Assembly (NCBI GenBank): GCA_022606135.1
Contig: JABYQN010000005.1
Location: 992,001 to 1,056,000 of the forward strand
Length of the DNA stretch: 64,000 bases
Source: Fomes fomentarius
Taxonomy: Eukaryota; Basidiomycota; Agaricomycetes; Polyporales; Polyporaceae
Reading direction: 5' to 3'
In this document: positions 23,174-34,298 of the stretch, piece by piece
How the letters are laid out: each line of letters opens with the position of its first letter
How positions within the stretch are numbered: the first letter of the stretch is position 1
Position numbers and translations under genes: made by a program
The notes under the pieces: model-generated
Database searches by the model: none
What the model saw: the letters and a program-made list of their open reading frames with translations, nothing else
Told to the model about the DNA's origin: nothing

Positions 23174-23793
23174 ATGTCGTTTCTCTCTCCACGGGCCACC
23201 GACGGCCTTAGTGCGTCGGACATTCTCTACAATGGCGATGCCGAGAGATATCCGCCCGTCCGCTCCACCCCCGTCAAGCTTCGACCATCCCTTCCTCCTG
23301 TCTACAGTCCCCTCTTGGCTATTTGGGGTGCATTCCTCCATCAAATTTAGGAGTTTGCCATGATTCTTAACCATCCCCTCTTTCCATCAGGTCCGGATAG
23401 ACCGCCTTGGGACCGCGTTCTGAAACCTAGGAAGGCACGGACAGCCTTGCGTCCTCGTCCACAGAATCCACCATACTCCTGGGACACATCCGAGACCCCA
23501 CCGACAGTCGGGAGCTGTCTACCAGGTTTCCTCCGTCTACTGCGACTGCCTCTGTCATAGAGCGAGCCTGGCAGATCGTCTGTCTACACGCAAGGCGGCC
23601 GACGCCTGGGTGGGGTTGGGGTTCTGCAGACATACTTGGGGTGGTGGGATCCCGTAATGAAAGCTTATTGAAAAGTCGGGTCAGCAGACTACGCCGTCCT
23701 CGGTCGTGGGCAGCAGTAGTGTGTCCTCGATCACCATGCGAAGTGTATGTTGCGCAGGCGGTCGGAGGGATGACTGAGCACGTCCGAGAATAA
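23174..23793 (+). pseudogene. Possible broken or frameshifted gene of unknown family
   Basis: A 58-residue frame starts at 23174 (MSFLSPRATDGLSASDILYN ...) and is protein-like up to 23327. A 63-nt intron with GTGCAT donor, CTTAAC branch and ATCAG acceptor (23328-23390) joins it in frame to PDRPPWDRVLKPRKA. The text that then looks more like protein (SSSTESTILLGHIRDPTDSR ... TASVIERAWQIV) is in a different frame, open for 120 codons (23431-23793). No splice site explains the switch. This suggests a one- or two-base indel near 23425-23450, or coincidence. No domain recognised. Confidence 0.3.
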
Positions 23794-25219
23794 GCCCTGA
23801 TCGTTCCATGGCGTATGTCGAAGCTCATGGAATGGCTGAGGTGGGGAATCCAAGTTCTAGGGCAAACACACATCTGTCTTATGGCATTCTGAAGATATTA
23901 GCCCCGCTGGCTTCTGCTGTGCGGACGTTCACGTAGATCTCCTCCTGTCTTAATCGAATCGTACACAGACCGACTCCGCTCTCACATACACGTGTCATTA
24001 TAGAACATTGATACAACTTTGTTTCCACGCAGTCACGTTCTTGTAGGGCCGTCTATCCCGCTTGTCAGTAGGCCCGTCCAATGTCTGCCTAGGGGAGACT
24101 AAGTCACGTTCATTGTTGACATCTCGACTTCAGTCCTAGCCCGCCTTGGGGGTCTCGCGAGAGTGAAAGATCGGGGTGCGGCGCTTCGGTACCGACAATC
24201 AGCCCCGAGCGACGGTCATGAGCCTCGGCCTATATGAAAATCGAGAGAATTCACCGGATGTGAGTTCTCTCGCTTAGGGTCTTGAGCCGTAGGCTCAGCT
24301 ACCTTCACACGACGACTAGCGTGGAACACATATGTCGGTAACACGAGACAGCACGCGGTATGTCTTCTTTCCGCGTGAAGCACTAGTACTTGGTCTTCGA
24401 GGGTCCATTGAATAAGGAAGTACTTAGTCGGAGCTTAGACTGTGGCGAGTGCGTGCTCGCTATGAATCGGTCACCGATAACAGGGTTGTCAACTTTATCT
24501 TCCACGTGTATAATCCTACTAGACTGTCCAGTCTCTGCGCTCTCGAACTGTCACTCGGTTGTCGCGCTCACGTTCTGCCGGCATGCTCTTCTCAGCAATA
24601 TGCTCTGCTCGGCATGCTCTACATGTGCTGATTCTGACACGCGTGGCTCCATGGCTTTGCCTTAGTTTATGCTGAATTTTGCTTATTGTTTATCTACCCG
24701 TATGCTCGCTGACTCGGCCATGTCGCAACATACCAGTGGTAGTTTGCGGTGAACAAAGAACGTCGAGCCCACAAGAAAGCCGGCCGTGGGAGGTACGGTG
24801 ATGGTAAGATCGAGATTCAGTCGAGAGCGACATCACATACTACTATTACTACGTAGGTATGTAAGCAACGGATCATAATGCGACTACTAGAAGATAACGA
24901 GTGGAGTCGATGGCCTCCAAGACCGAGTACGCTAGTTGAGGTTAGAGTGAGTTGATGTATCACTCCACAGTTCGTGGCTGCCGTTGAATTGGGGCGATGA
25001 ATTGAGGCGCGGCGGTGGAGACCTTAGGGACCAAGGCGGGCGCAGTGGCGGGCGTTGAGTACACTGGTGGCCTCCGATCGCCAGCTTCCATTTCGGCGGC
25101 CCGGAGCGCGGCCCCGGTTTTCGACCAGCGGCATTGCCCTCTATGGAAGCGCCCAGCACTTGCACCTGTACACGCCGCCTGCGGCGCCCTCTCTTCGTCG
25201 TCCGCCGTGACGTCTCGCC
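23794..25219. other. Interval without a supported gene
   Basis: Lower GC than the coding blocks, with no spliced gene visible. A strong double hairpin at 24242-24298 is listed separately. The last 150 bases are presumably the promoter of the gene starting at 25220. Confidence 0.45.
24242..24298 (+). ncRNA. Candidate structured RNA: two adjacent hairpins
   Basis: Hairpin 1 (24242-24272): CGAGAGAA-T-TCAC, loop CGGAT, GTGA-G-TTCTCTCG. This is 13 base pairs with a single wobble. Hairpin 2 (24283-24297): TGAGCC, loop GTA, GGCTCA, extendable by one wobble pair. They are 10 nt apart in a region without coding potential. The pairing is seen; that it is transcribed is speculation. It does not match U6, 5S or a tRNA by eye. 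Strand is arbitrary. Confidence 0.25.
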
Positions 25220-26269
25220 ATGGCCGCCGTCATCCACTATGTCTTTGCTTGTTGCATGCGAGGAAGCTCTCCTCCCCCAGTAAGTGCTATATCAAACTCA
25301 ATGAGGGCCAGGGACAGGAGAGCTGAATACCATTGCAGAATGGACCGGACGAGCGCACCCCATTCATTCAGCCAACGGATGACGTCCCTCCGTGAGTGCC
25401 GCTCTCATCTCCGCTGGAGCAGTGACTAAAGCCCCACTATGCAACCCAAAGACCACGAAACTATACGGTCGACCATCAAAAGATGAAGGAACGTCTGGGG
25501 CACATTGTCCGCTCCAAAGAAGGGTATGTCCGTATCATTGCTGTGGAAGCGGCTTTCCCCTCATTCCATACCCCGTATCTCTATTCCCCCACCGGAATGC
25601 AGAAAAATGGTCAACGTGAACCAGCCGCTTCCATTTAACCTGCACAACCGTCCCGCCTATGGGCACACGGAGCGTAGTTTATCCACGAACACGACCCCAC
25701 CACGCCCCACTTCGTCCTCGAACCCTTCGCCCGACTCACCTTCTACCTCGGCTTATCCGAACCCGCACCACGCCCCCTCATATACTCCTTCCCGTGAGCC
25801 TTCGCCATCAATCCAGACAAGTCGTTCCACCTCTTCTCTGCATCCCGGAGACGCTTCTTATCTTCCACCAGAAGCTGATCCCGATGGTGGAGTCCGACGA
25901 CCCATACTGAACGTCCGGCTCGTTCGCGGTCCAGGCGGCTTCATCGCTGGTGGCAGGATACGACAGGGACGGAGTGCGATACGCGGAAGGCTAGGCCGGT
26001 TCGGCGAGGAGCGTGGTGAGGGACCGGAAGGCGCGAACGGGAAGGACAAGCAGGTCGAAAATGGCGGCGACGGGGTTCTTGAGGTCGAGTCGCCGTCGAC
26101 TTCGGGTGAAGATAGTCAGGACCGAAGCACCCGGCTGGGACCGCGCAACACGAACGGGGTGCACGCCGATGGAAGCAACGAGACTGCACCGGGCCGTAAA
26201 ACAGCGTTCCTTGCCTCCGAGTTCAAAATAGAGGACATTGGTAACATTTCCCAAAGTTGGGGAGAGTGA
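25220..26269 (+). CDS. Unknown basidiomycete protein with N-terminal Cys pair
   Basis: Exons 25220-25279, 25339-25391, 25452-25523 and 25603-26269 join in frame. The N-terminus MAAVIHYVFACCMRG is short, hydrophobic and contains a CC pair (residues 11-12), a plausible lipid-anchor site. It is followed by DERTPFIQP, resembling the acidic DExTPLL motif of membrane-tethered adaptors. Then come a charged helix (DHQKMKERLGHIVRSKEGK), a MVNVNQPLPFNLH block and a long Pro/Ser/Thr-rich region. A basic GGR-IRQGRSAIRGRLGRFG patch follows, and a final segment AFLASEFKIEDIGNISQSWG. About 284 residues. The layout faintly recalls Ragulator LAMTOR1/Meh1-type anchors, but I do not claim homology. Convergent with COG3. 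Confidence 0.6.
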
Positions 26270-26736
26270 ACTTCGTGTGTTCGCTCTTTCTTTGGCCCCT
26301 CGATGAGCGCACGGTGCGACTACCGTATGTGCATGTGGCCTCGTTCTGTTCTCCCCTTCCATCCGGGTTTCGTGTCGGAATGAACCTAACGAATGCTCAT
26401 GATACCGCTTCTTCGCCGTCTGTTCTCCTGTCACCTCGCACTCCGCTCATTCCCTCTATGATCATTCATGGACAATGCTCACCCCCTCATTCACATCTCC
26501 AACTGTCTCCATGCCAGGTCCAATTTTACGTACTCATGTGTCTACATTTACGGAGTCATCCCTAGTATCTTGGTTTGCACAGAAGTCTTTTGTATAGTGT
26601 AGCGTTTAGCCACTCCCCTGACAGTAGTACAGCATTCAGTACCCGTTGTTCTCGCTTCGACGGCGAATTCCTCACACAGTGGATCGGACGAGATTAACAG
26701 CATGTGTACGCATCAGCGAGGACTCCTCGGAACACA
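26270..26736. other. Convergent 3' intergenic region
   Basis: Shared 3' flank of the unknown gene and COG3. No gene seen. Confidence 0.55.
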
Positions 26737-29700
26737 TCAAGAACCTACGCTACTGCTAGCTGCGCCGCTGCTATCGTCGGTGTTGAGGTAAATATCTGCA
26801 GGTCCATTAGGGGCGATCGGTTCTGGTTCCCAGTCCTCCCTACAACCCCGTGAGACCTTCTCGCGAATGAGATCCCTTGTGGGAGCCTTGGACCGCAAGA
26901 CGCCATTGTACATGTTGCAGATCAGGTCGCTGAAGTCCATCCAATCGTCGACAATTTTGTCCTGCACGTGCCTGAGCAGGACGCCAACTGTCCGCTCGTC
27001 CTCGACATACAGCCGCAGCCGTGTCGCAACATTGTGTGTGTCGCGCTCGAGGTTTGACCAGATGGTGTTGATGAAGTTCTGTGCGGACTGGGCGTCGGCC
27101 CATGCGTTTGTCTGCGCATAGTCGAGGCGCGGGAGCGCAGTCTTGCCGTCGGGGCCGACAGGGTCGTTGTCGAGTGCGTATGTCTGGCGAACCTTCTCGA
27201 TCCAGCCGCGCAAGCTACCTGTGACGGCGTCAACACCAGACTGAATGACATCTTCGCACGCCTGTTTGAGCTCCTGGTCGATGTCCTGTCGCGGATCGGG
27301 GGTCACGCGGCGAGGAGTATCAGTATGAGCATTCCCACAGCCGCCGGCTCGAGGAAGACCCACTCACGTGACGAACGTCGCTCAGGTCTTCGTCACGAGG
27401 CATACCAAGGGAAGTCAAGAGGGCGTTCGGAAGCAGAGATGTCGTCTTGCCGAGCATCGAAGCTAGAGTCTCTGAGAGAACACGAAGAAAGCGCGTGAGC
27501 AAGAGAGGTACACGCGCTCGTCGGACATACCGTTCACCCCGGAGAGGTCGATCCCTCGGTCTACATTCCGATGCACAAGGTCGAGGTTTTGTATCATCTT
27601 TTAGGATGAGCAGGTGACGGGCGAGGAACAGTTGGCCATCGAAGACCGACGACGGTGGGTTCTTCGACTTCAGCGTCTCCGCTGCACTGACAAGGGTTTG
27701 CCTGCAATAGTTGATGGCTTCTTGTGCCAGGTCGCCGAAGATGGCTGGCTATTGCACGCGGTCAGGGGAGCTATCCGGACAATTGTTTTAGCCCGTACCT
27801 TGACAAAGTCCTTTAGTTGGGAGAGAATCCAGACTGTTTTTTGCATAGTTGGATACCACGTTTCTTGTTTATCCAGCGATTTGAGCTGGAAGATCTGGCT
27901 CACGCTCTGCTTCTCCTTGATCTCAAGACCAGACGCAGGTCTCCGTGCGGCTGTGAAGACAACATAGAGTCAGTCTTCCATTCTTCGGATACGTGCCCGG
28001 GCTGCCCACCGAAAAGTTTGTCTGGGTACGTAAGGTCTTCTGGCTTCGGCACGTAGTATCTTATCTCGGATTGAATGACGGATTGTGCCTTGAAGAAGAG
28101 ACGTGTCTGAGCATCTTGCAAGACCATCTGCAACAGATGGCTGATGTGAAGAGTTCGCAGGCCCTTGTGCCGCCGAGGTTGGTCCAAGTCCAGGGTGAGC
28201 TCTTCGAGCTCTGCTTCGTCATCCGAAGAAGAGTCGGGCAGCGAGGGGATGTCCAGTACCATGAGAGCCTGCAGGACTGTACAGACTTCGCAGAGCGCAG
28301 TTAGGCGAGGTTCGTGGAGGATTCGTGGCCGAAGGTCGTCATAGAGATAGTCGCAAAGGCTCTCAAGGTATTGACTGGCGGGGTTTGTTAGTTGAACGAC
28401 TGTTTCGTGAGACTCCACCACACATACTAGAGCTGCTCTTCCCCGGAGTTGAAAAAGGCCCGAAAGAGGGTAAACTCGTCCGTGCACAGCTGCTTTAGAT
28501 AGCTACATCCAGCCCTAGTCTGTGTGAACCCGTCAGATGCTGGTGGTGCCACTTGTTCATTGAACTCACGAGTTCTACTAGCTCCGTCCGTGCAGGATCA
28601 AGACCTTTGATCTCATCCATGAGGCGGTTCACCAGGAGGCTCTTCCGCGCCGAAAAGTAGGCACTGTGGCACTCGGTCAGAAGAGCAGAAAGTTCGTCAG
28701 GATGTGCGTGGGCACGCCGCTCCAACTCTGCCAATAGCGGGGCAAGCGGACCCGACACAGTCTGGAAGCGGGTATACAAAAGATGCGTTTGGGCTGTAGT
28801 TGACACGTCCTAGTTGGATATCTGTTCAGGGCGCACGGCCATCTCCAGAAATAATAATATATACCTTCTCTGATAATCGTTTGGAGACGTCGGCTGTCAG
28901 TGCCCGAAGAGAACCAACGAAGTACATCTTGATCAACGTCATGGCACGAGTCATACATTGCTGAAAGCGGAGAAGGTATATTTCTGCCTCCTTGAAGTGT
29001 CTCTGGGAATTCGTGAGAGTAAGATTGGGTACGGGCAACATTAAGACTTACATGAGCTTTCAGATAGTCTATGCATATGTCGACTCGCTCGACCATATAC
29101 AGGAAATCTGTTTGTAGCACGAGGGATTCTCCGGGATGATTCAGCATCCGTGTCGCATGTTCGAGTTCTTGGAAATATTCAAGCCTCTCATCGATCGCGA
29201 CAGTCATATCCAGTATACGGTCCTGATTTCCCTCGTCTCAGTTCCCTAGCCACGCCTCGAGCAGAGAGTGCTCACCCGTTCTTGGAGAAGTTGTTCGCAC
29301 GCATCCTTCAAGCTCCTCCCACTCTCCTCCACTGACCTCCAGCCCTGCAGCATGTCCTCAACTTCGTGATCGATCTCATCTATACGCTGCACAAGCTTGT
29401 CGCATGTCTCCAGATGATCTGACACCGCACCGAGGTGTGCGCGTATGTGCGCTTCTTGGCTGTGTGTTACGGAGCGATCAATAAGCGCAAACCAGTCATA
29501 AAACTGCTGTGGGGTCTGAATTGGCTGCTTCGGATGGAGGGCATGGGAGGCAGTATGGCGGTGGGAAGCGGCGATGTTGGGTGTGGAGGGGCGGGATAAT
29601 TGACCGACTTTACCGCGAACCGTCGGGGTCGAGGGTCGGGAGGACGATCCTGGTTCTTCCACGCTAAACTTGACACGGGATGTTATGCGGTACGTCCGAG

Positions 29701-29888
29701 AGAGTCTCAACGACACGCACCTTCAATGGGAGAGCGGACCGTTCGTTCGCAGACTGCACATAGCTCACACTTCTTGCCTCTACATCTCCAAGGGGTGCTG
29801 ATGCTTCCCATTCCTCCACTGTTATGGTTGGCTTGGCATGGGGTGTGAGAGTTGTAATGTTTGGAGGTCGCTTGCTGGTTGACGCCAT
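26737..29888 (-). CDS. COG3: COG3 / Sec34, conserved oligomeric Golgi complex subunit 3
   Basis: Subunit of the COG lobe A tether for retrograde vesicles at the Golgi. Minus-strand exons run from MASTSKRPPNITTLTPH at 29888 through a Ser/Thr-Pro linker. The conserved Sec34 domain follows: QTPQQFYDWFALIDRS, LVQRIDEIDHEVEDMLQGW, then RILDMTVAIDERLEYFQELE with ATRMLNHPG. Next are the all-helical RHFKEAEIYLLRFQQCMTRA, ARKSLLVNRLMDEIKG, MVLDIPSLPDSSSDDEAELE and the C-terminal DIYLNTDDSSGAASS end at 26737. Introns are numerous; the joins FLYMVERVDICIDYLKAH / RHFKEAEIYLLRF match the family order. About 850 residues, the normal COG3 size. Head-to-head with ELP6. Confidence 0.88.
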
Positions 29889-30262
29889 GATATGTCTGTA
29901 AACATGATTGAGGATGGGACTACGACGGAACTATGTCGTTGTGCGAGGCCTTGCTACTCACAGTGGGGGCCAGTGAGACAGGTCGGACTTGTCAGCAGCG
30001 GAGAGACGGAATTGTCTGGCCAGTGAGCAACAGTGAACAAGCAAGGCATAGACAGCCCGTCCAGCCACGTATATAGTCCCGAGATACTGGGGTTAGTATG
30101 GCCAATCCCAGTTGTGACGACAGTTCACAAACCGCTCAGCCACAGAGCTTTGTTTGTGCTTGTTATGCAGCGCCCCCAACTCTCTTTCCTGATTTGAGCT
30201 CAGCATTCAAGATCGTCAATATTGGACAACTCTGCTCCCAGTTGTAGCTCGGCTTGCGCGCG
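29889..30262. promoter_or_regulatory. Divergent promoter region of COG3 and ELP6
   Basis: 374 bp between opposed start codons, so both promoters must lie here. No specific site recognised. Confidence 0.4.
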
Positions 30263-31172
30263 ATGTTCACTCCTGATGGTGTTACACTCCCAGGAGAACT
30301 CCTCCTAATTACGGACGAACTTCTCGCACCTGCAGACTTCTTGCTGCATCGGTATCTCAACAGTCACCTCAAGGATTCTCAGGATTCTCCGGTTGTGCTT
30401 GTCTCCATCTCTGAGGACATCGGGCGATGGAAAGCTATCGCCGGTAAATTGGTAGAATACTATATGAGAACATCCTGCTCAAGACGCTAGCTAACTGATG
30501 TACTTCCAGAACATCAATCTCGCCTCCCACCTTGAACTGGGTAGGGTGGTCCTTGTCGACGTCATGTCACATGTACCCATTGGTCCAGACGTCCAAGGAC
30601 ATCCCACACTCAGGGATCTATACAGTAATATCAGGGCGGTATTGGACACCTTTAGCGAGGGTCCAGCCAAGAAAGCTCTGATTATTGTCGACGACCTCAG
30701 TTCTATTGAGTGGATCGGGGTATCGACAGACGAGATCGCCCGCTTTGCTCGTGCTCTGCGTGGATTGTGTCGGAAGGTATATTTGTTTTAGCTTCCATAG
30801 CTTCCATAGCTAACCGTCGTGACGGTCTATAGCACGACTCATCGCTCGTATTGCGCCATCACATAACGACACCTGGTGAACCAGATGAGCTATTCAAACG
30901 GTTGTTCCAATTGTGCAACTTTCACATGGACGTTTTCCCGCTATCCAGCGGAAGAAGTGGCTCCGTTAGTGGTCAGGTGCGACAGCGGTCAATGTGCGTA
31001 CTATGTGACAAGATGCTGAGTGCGATTACGTGTGTAGGTTGCCCTGCAATGTGGGCCTGCTACGGACGACTCGGTCCATCCATTGATTACACGAAGCTCC
31101 GCAATACATTATCGTCTCGTAGACTCAGGAAGCACATTCTTCGATCGAGGGACTGGCAATGGTGTTCTATAA
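30263..31172 (+). CDS. ELP6: ELP6, Elongator complex subunit 6
   Basis: RecA-fold subunit of the Elp4-Elp5-Elp6 ring that supports tRNA wobble-uridine modification by Elongator. Four exons: 30263-30451, 30510-30776, 30833-30976, 31038-31172; every exon length fits the frame. Family features: MFTPDGV.LPGELLLITDEL then APADFLLHRYL at the N-terminus, VLVSISEDIGRWKAIAGK, NINLASHLELGRVVLVDVMS, ALIIVDDLSSIEWIGVS (degenerate Walker B position), and the C-terminal SAIHYRLVDSGSTFFDRGTG ending GVL. No Walker A lysine is expected in Elp6 and none is seen. About 245 residues. An in-frame ATG 9 nt upstream (30254) is an alternative start. A competing open frame continues past the stop, but the GVL end matches the family. 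Confidence 0.85.
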
Positions 31173-31974
31173 AACGGCGGGGGGTCCCTTCCTCTTCCAT
31201 GTGCGTCGTTCAAAGAGCGGTATATTTACCTCATCGACCGTCATCGCTGACGAGGCGTGTATTGCCTACAGGTACAACAAAATCCGTGATCTTGTTTGAC
31301 AACTTCGGTGACTTCTAAAAATGAGTTACAATCCTCCCTGATTCTTTGGTGGTGCCTACCTGTTTGCCCCAGATACCTAGTCGGGCCATTGGGAGAAAAA
31401 ATGCAGGAGGCGTTGCTTCGTATGACTATTATGCGGCTGTCACTTGCATTATGCATATGAGTGCGGAAGCCATTGATCACGAGACCAGAAGGCGGATGGG
31501 GACAAGGACCGGGTCATGACTCTCAGCTTGATATGATGTCACCTTTGTGATTGATCTGCAGTTGTTGATGCTGTCTGTGCGTTTGATGTAAGTTAATGGA
31601 TCCCATCGCGAGCGTTGTTGAGACGACCAGTTTAAGTATGTATATGAGCGTCTATAGACGGCTTGTCAAAACGTGTGAGAGCGAGTGTCAGTCACCCAGC
31701 GTCGCCCGACGAGCAACGAACAAGGTTGTTGTTCTCCTCCGTCGGGCAACGGCCGCGCTGGGGCTTCTCCTCTTCTTGCGCTAACGCACAACCTCACTTC
31801 AACTGTTGCCGTCACTTTCCACTTCTTGCTCTTGCAGATCGTCGACTTTTCGCTCACCAGCCTCAAGCGCTGGCACCCTAGTCCATCCTGAGCGAGCCCC
31901 TGCCGCCGTACCATCTGTCCGCACCCACAGCACAAAGAACGTAGGAGACCTCTACAGGGCCCATACATACCCTC
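31173..31974. other. Intergenic between ELP6 and SEC2-like gene
   Basis: 3' flank of ELP6 and upstream region of the next gene, with a C/T-rich run before 31975. It may hide a short 5' exon of the SEC2-like gene, but I could not settle one. Confidence 0.45.
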
Positions 31975-33602
31975 ATGATCCACATGCCACTTCCGACCCA
32001 CTTCCAATCCTCCAACCGTAACCTCCCACGCCGGGTGGATAGTCTGCAAGCAGGAGCACAAGCAGTCAAGAACCCGTATTTCATCGAACTCGATGACGAA
32101 CTGAGAGACATCAGAAGGGTGCATTCCCAGGGGCAGGAGGAGGACCTGAGATATGCGTTGAGCAGGACGATCAACAGAATCGAGGAGCTCGTACGCTGTC
32201 GTTTCTTCTTTTGTTGCACTTTGCCTCTCATCAGCCCACCTTCCTGTTATATCATGCCAATAGTCGTCAAAGCTCAAGGAGGCGTACAAAGCGCAGACCG
32301 ACCTCCAGACAGAGCTCACTCTCGCCAAGTCCAACCTTCAGATGGCCCTTGCGAATAACGAGATGCTCGAGGACGCCTTGAAGCGCGATCCCGGACACTC
32401 CAAGGACATTGGATGGCGGCGCATAAGTGCCCGCGAGCAGACCCTCAAGGCAGCCGCGGACGCGGAGCGCAGGCGCAGCACCGAGAGTCTCGCATCGACG
32501 GCGGAGTACTCCCCGACGCTCTCCCAACCCTCCCCACACCCGGACCACTCCCCGATTGCCCCTCGATCGGCAACGATGCCCTCGCCAGCCCAGTCGACCG
32601 AGGGTCGGTTCTTCCGCTTTCGGTTTGGGAACGGGAATGGCTCTGGTGCATCGTCGCCACGGCCTTCTTCTCCGCGGCTGTCGGCAGGACAGTCCCCCAT
32701 TCTGAATGGGGCAGCTCACCTCACGTCGGCGTCGCTCCCGTCGCTCGTGCATCCCAGAGATATAGACAAGGAGCTTGAGGCCTTGCAGAGTCAACTAGAA
32801 ACCGAACGGAAGGCACACAAGGCGGCTGCCGAGGCGAAGGTTGCATTGGAAGCGGAACTGGAGTCCCTGTCCCAAGCTCTCTTCGAGGAGGTGAGTTTTG
32901 CATCTGTGTCAATGTTGCGACCCTCGCATGAGCTCACATGGGCTTGCTCAGGCGAACAAAATGGTCGCCACTGAGCGCATGAAGCGCGCGGAGACGGAGG
33001 AAGCCTTGCGGGAAGCACGGGAACAAGGGGAGGCTCTGAAGAACGTCCTCCGCCTATTCGAGCGCGACAGCGCTGCTGCGAGCGCGCGCAGACACGTTGT
33101 CGACGCGTACGGCGAAGAGATAGCTGCCCCAATTCGCACTCGCCATCGTGCGTCCTCATCTGCAGTCGGCATCAAGTCGCCATCGTCCGGCATACCCACT
33201 CCACGCTCCCGCCCAGGCTCACCAGCCTTTTCCGAGAGCGAGCAGCCTTTGTCTGCGAAGACGGTCACCGCAGAGTCACCTCCGTCCATATCGGCGCAGC
33301 TCATTCAGCAGACTGAGCAGGAAGAGGAACGCAGCGTTGAGCCTACGGGATCTCTCCCCGCGAAGCCTGCTATCTCAGACGAGAACAAGCCGGTGCTCAC
33401 CGATGAGGCGCCTTCGAATTTGCATATCAAACTAGCACCCCCTTCAGACTCTCCCTCGCCTTCACCATCTCCTGTACCCTCCCCGCTGTCCGCCCCAGGA
33501 CAGTTCCTTTTTACGCCGGCTCGAGCCGTGAACTACTACGACGGCGAGGAGTCGCCGTGGGCAGACGCGACCTCTGCTGCGTCTCCCAAGATCGTGACAT
33601 GA
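31975..33602 (+). CDS. SEC2: Sec2p/Rabin8-domain Rab guanine nucleotide exchange factor
   Basis: Expected to activate a Sec4/Rab8-type GTPase on post-Golgi vesicles for exocytosis and tip growth. Supported exons: a 5' exon up to about 32190 (DDELRDIRRVHSQGQEEDLR), 32264-32890 and 32952-33602. Two coiled-coil blocks are seen. SKLKEAYKAQTDLQTELTLA leads into NLQMALANNEMLEDALKRD. The second is the diagnostic GEF helix LEAELESLSQALFEE / ANKMVATERMKRAETEEALR, followed by EQGEALKNVLRLFE. Between them is a Ser/Pro-rich insert that also carries an FFRFRFGNGNGSG patch. The C-terminus is Pro/Ser/Ala-rich with ARAVNYYDGEESPWAD near the end. The start is uncertain: ATG 31975 is the first in frame after an upstream stop, with a possible short intron at 32018-32055. 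About 480 residues. Confidence 0.78.
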
Positions 33603-34298
33603 TATACATACCTACGGCTTCATCATCGCATCGCTTTGCGCCGGACACGCATCAATTTCCTCTTCCCTCGTCATCCTTTGCTTTGTGTAACACAGTCATC
33701 TCGTTTCCTCTCTGGACCCTGGTACGTCTATAGTATCATCTTCAGCAATATCCATCTGTTCTAGTCTGTTCTCCGTCGACGTATCCGTCTACATATCGGG
33801 GCACATGTTCGATTATGTACAAGCACATAGTAACATACTCGGTGCATGAAGAAGACATACAGACAGTTGAAGCTAATTCGCGTACGTCTACACGGGCGCT
33901 ACCCACGCTCAACACGGTACATGTGCTTCGAGGATGAGGGAGAGGATCGGGTTGAGGAACGAGCATGGAAGCAAATTTCAACAGCAGATACTTGGGTGCG
34001 ACTTTTGCAGATCATTTGAAGGGAAGACAAGGAGGGAGGATATGAGGGCGCAGATGGACGGCACAACACACTAAATAACTCGGTGGCGGAGGCGAAGGAA
34101 GTAGAGATATACGATACAATGGGCAAACGTACAACCGTCAACAACAGAGCGATGAGGTGAGGCTTGCAACCACTTCCCAGTGGGTCGGACGTTTGGGAGA
34201 AGGTGGCGTGCGGGGGACCAAGGCAGTCCAGGAGGGGTCCAACGCAAGCATCGGCCTCCAAAAGGCGAAATTTGATCGGCAGGTGCCCTGTGTTGCAC
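33603..34298. other. Convergent intergenic region
   Basis: Between the stops of the SEC2-like gene (+) and the PWWP gene (-). C/T-rich on the left half. No gene seen. Confidence 0.55.

Noticed and set aside
31173..31318. Open frame past the ELP6 stop (GLAMVFYKTAGG ...) as an alternative C-terminus
   Set aside because: The upstream frame ends in the expected FFDRGTG-GVL; the alternative needs an unsupported splice.
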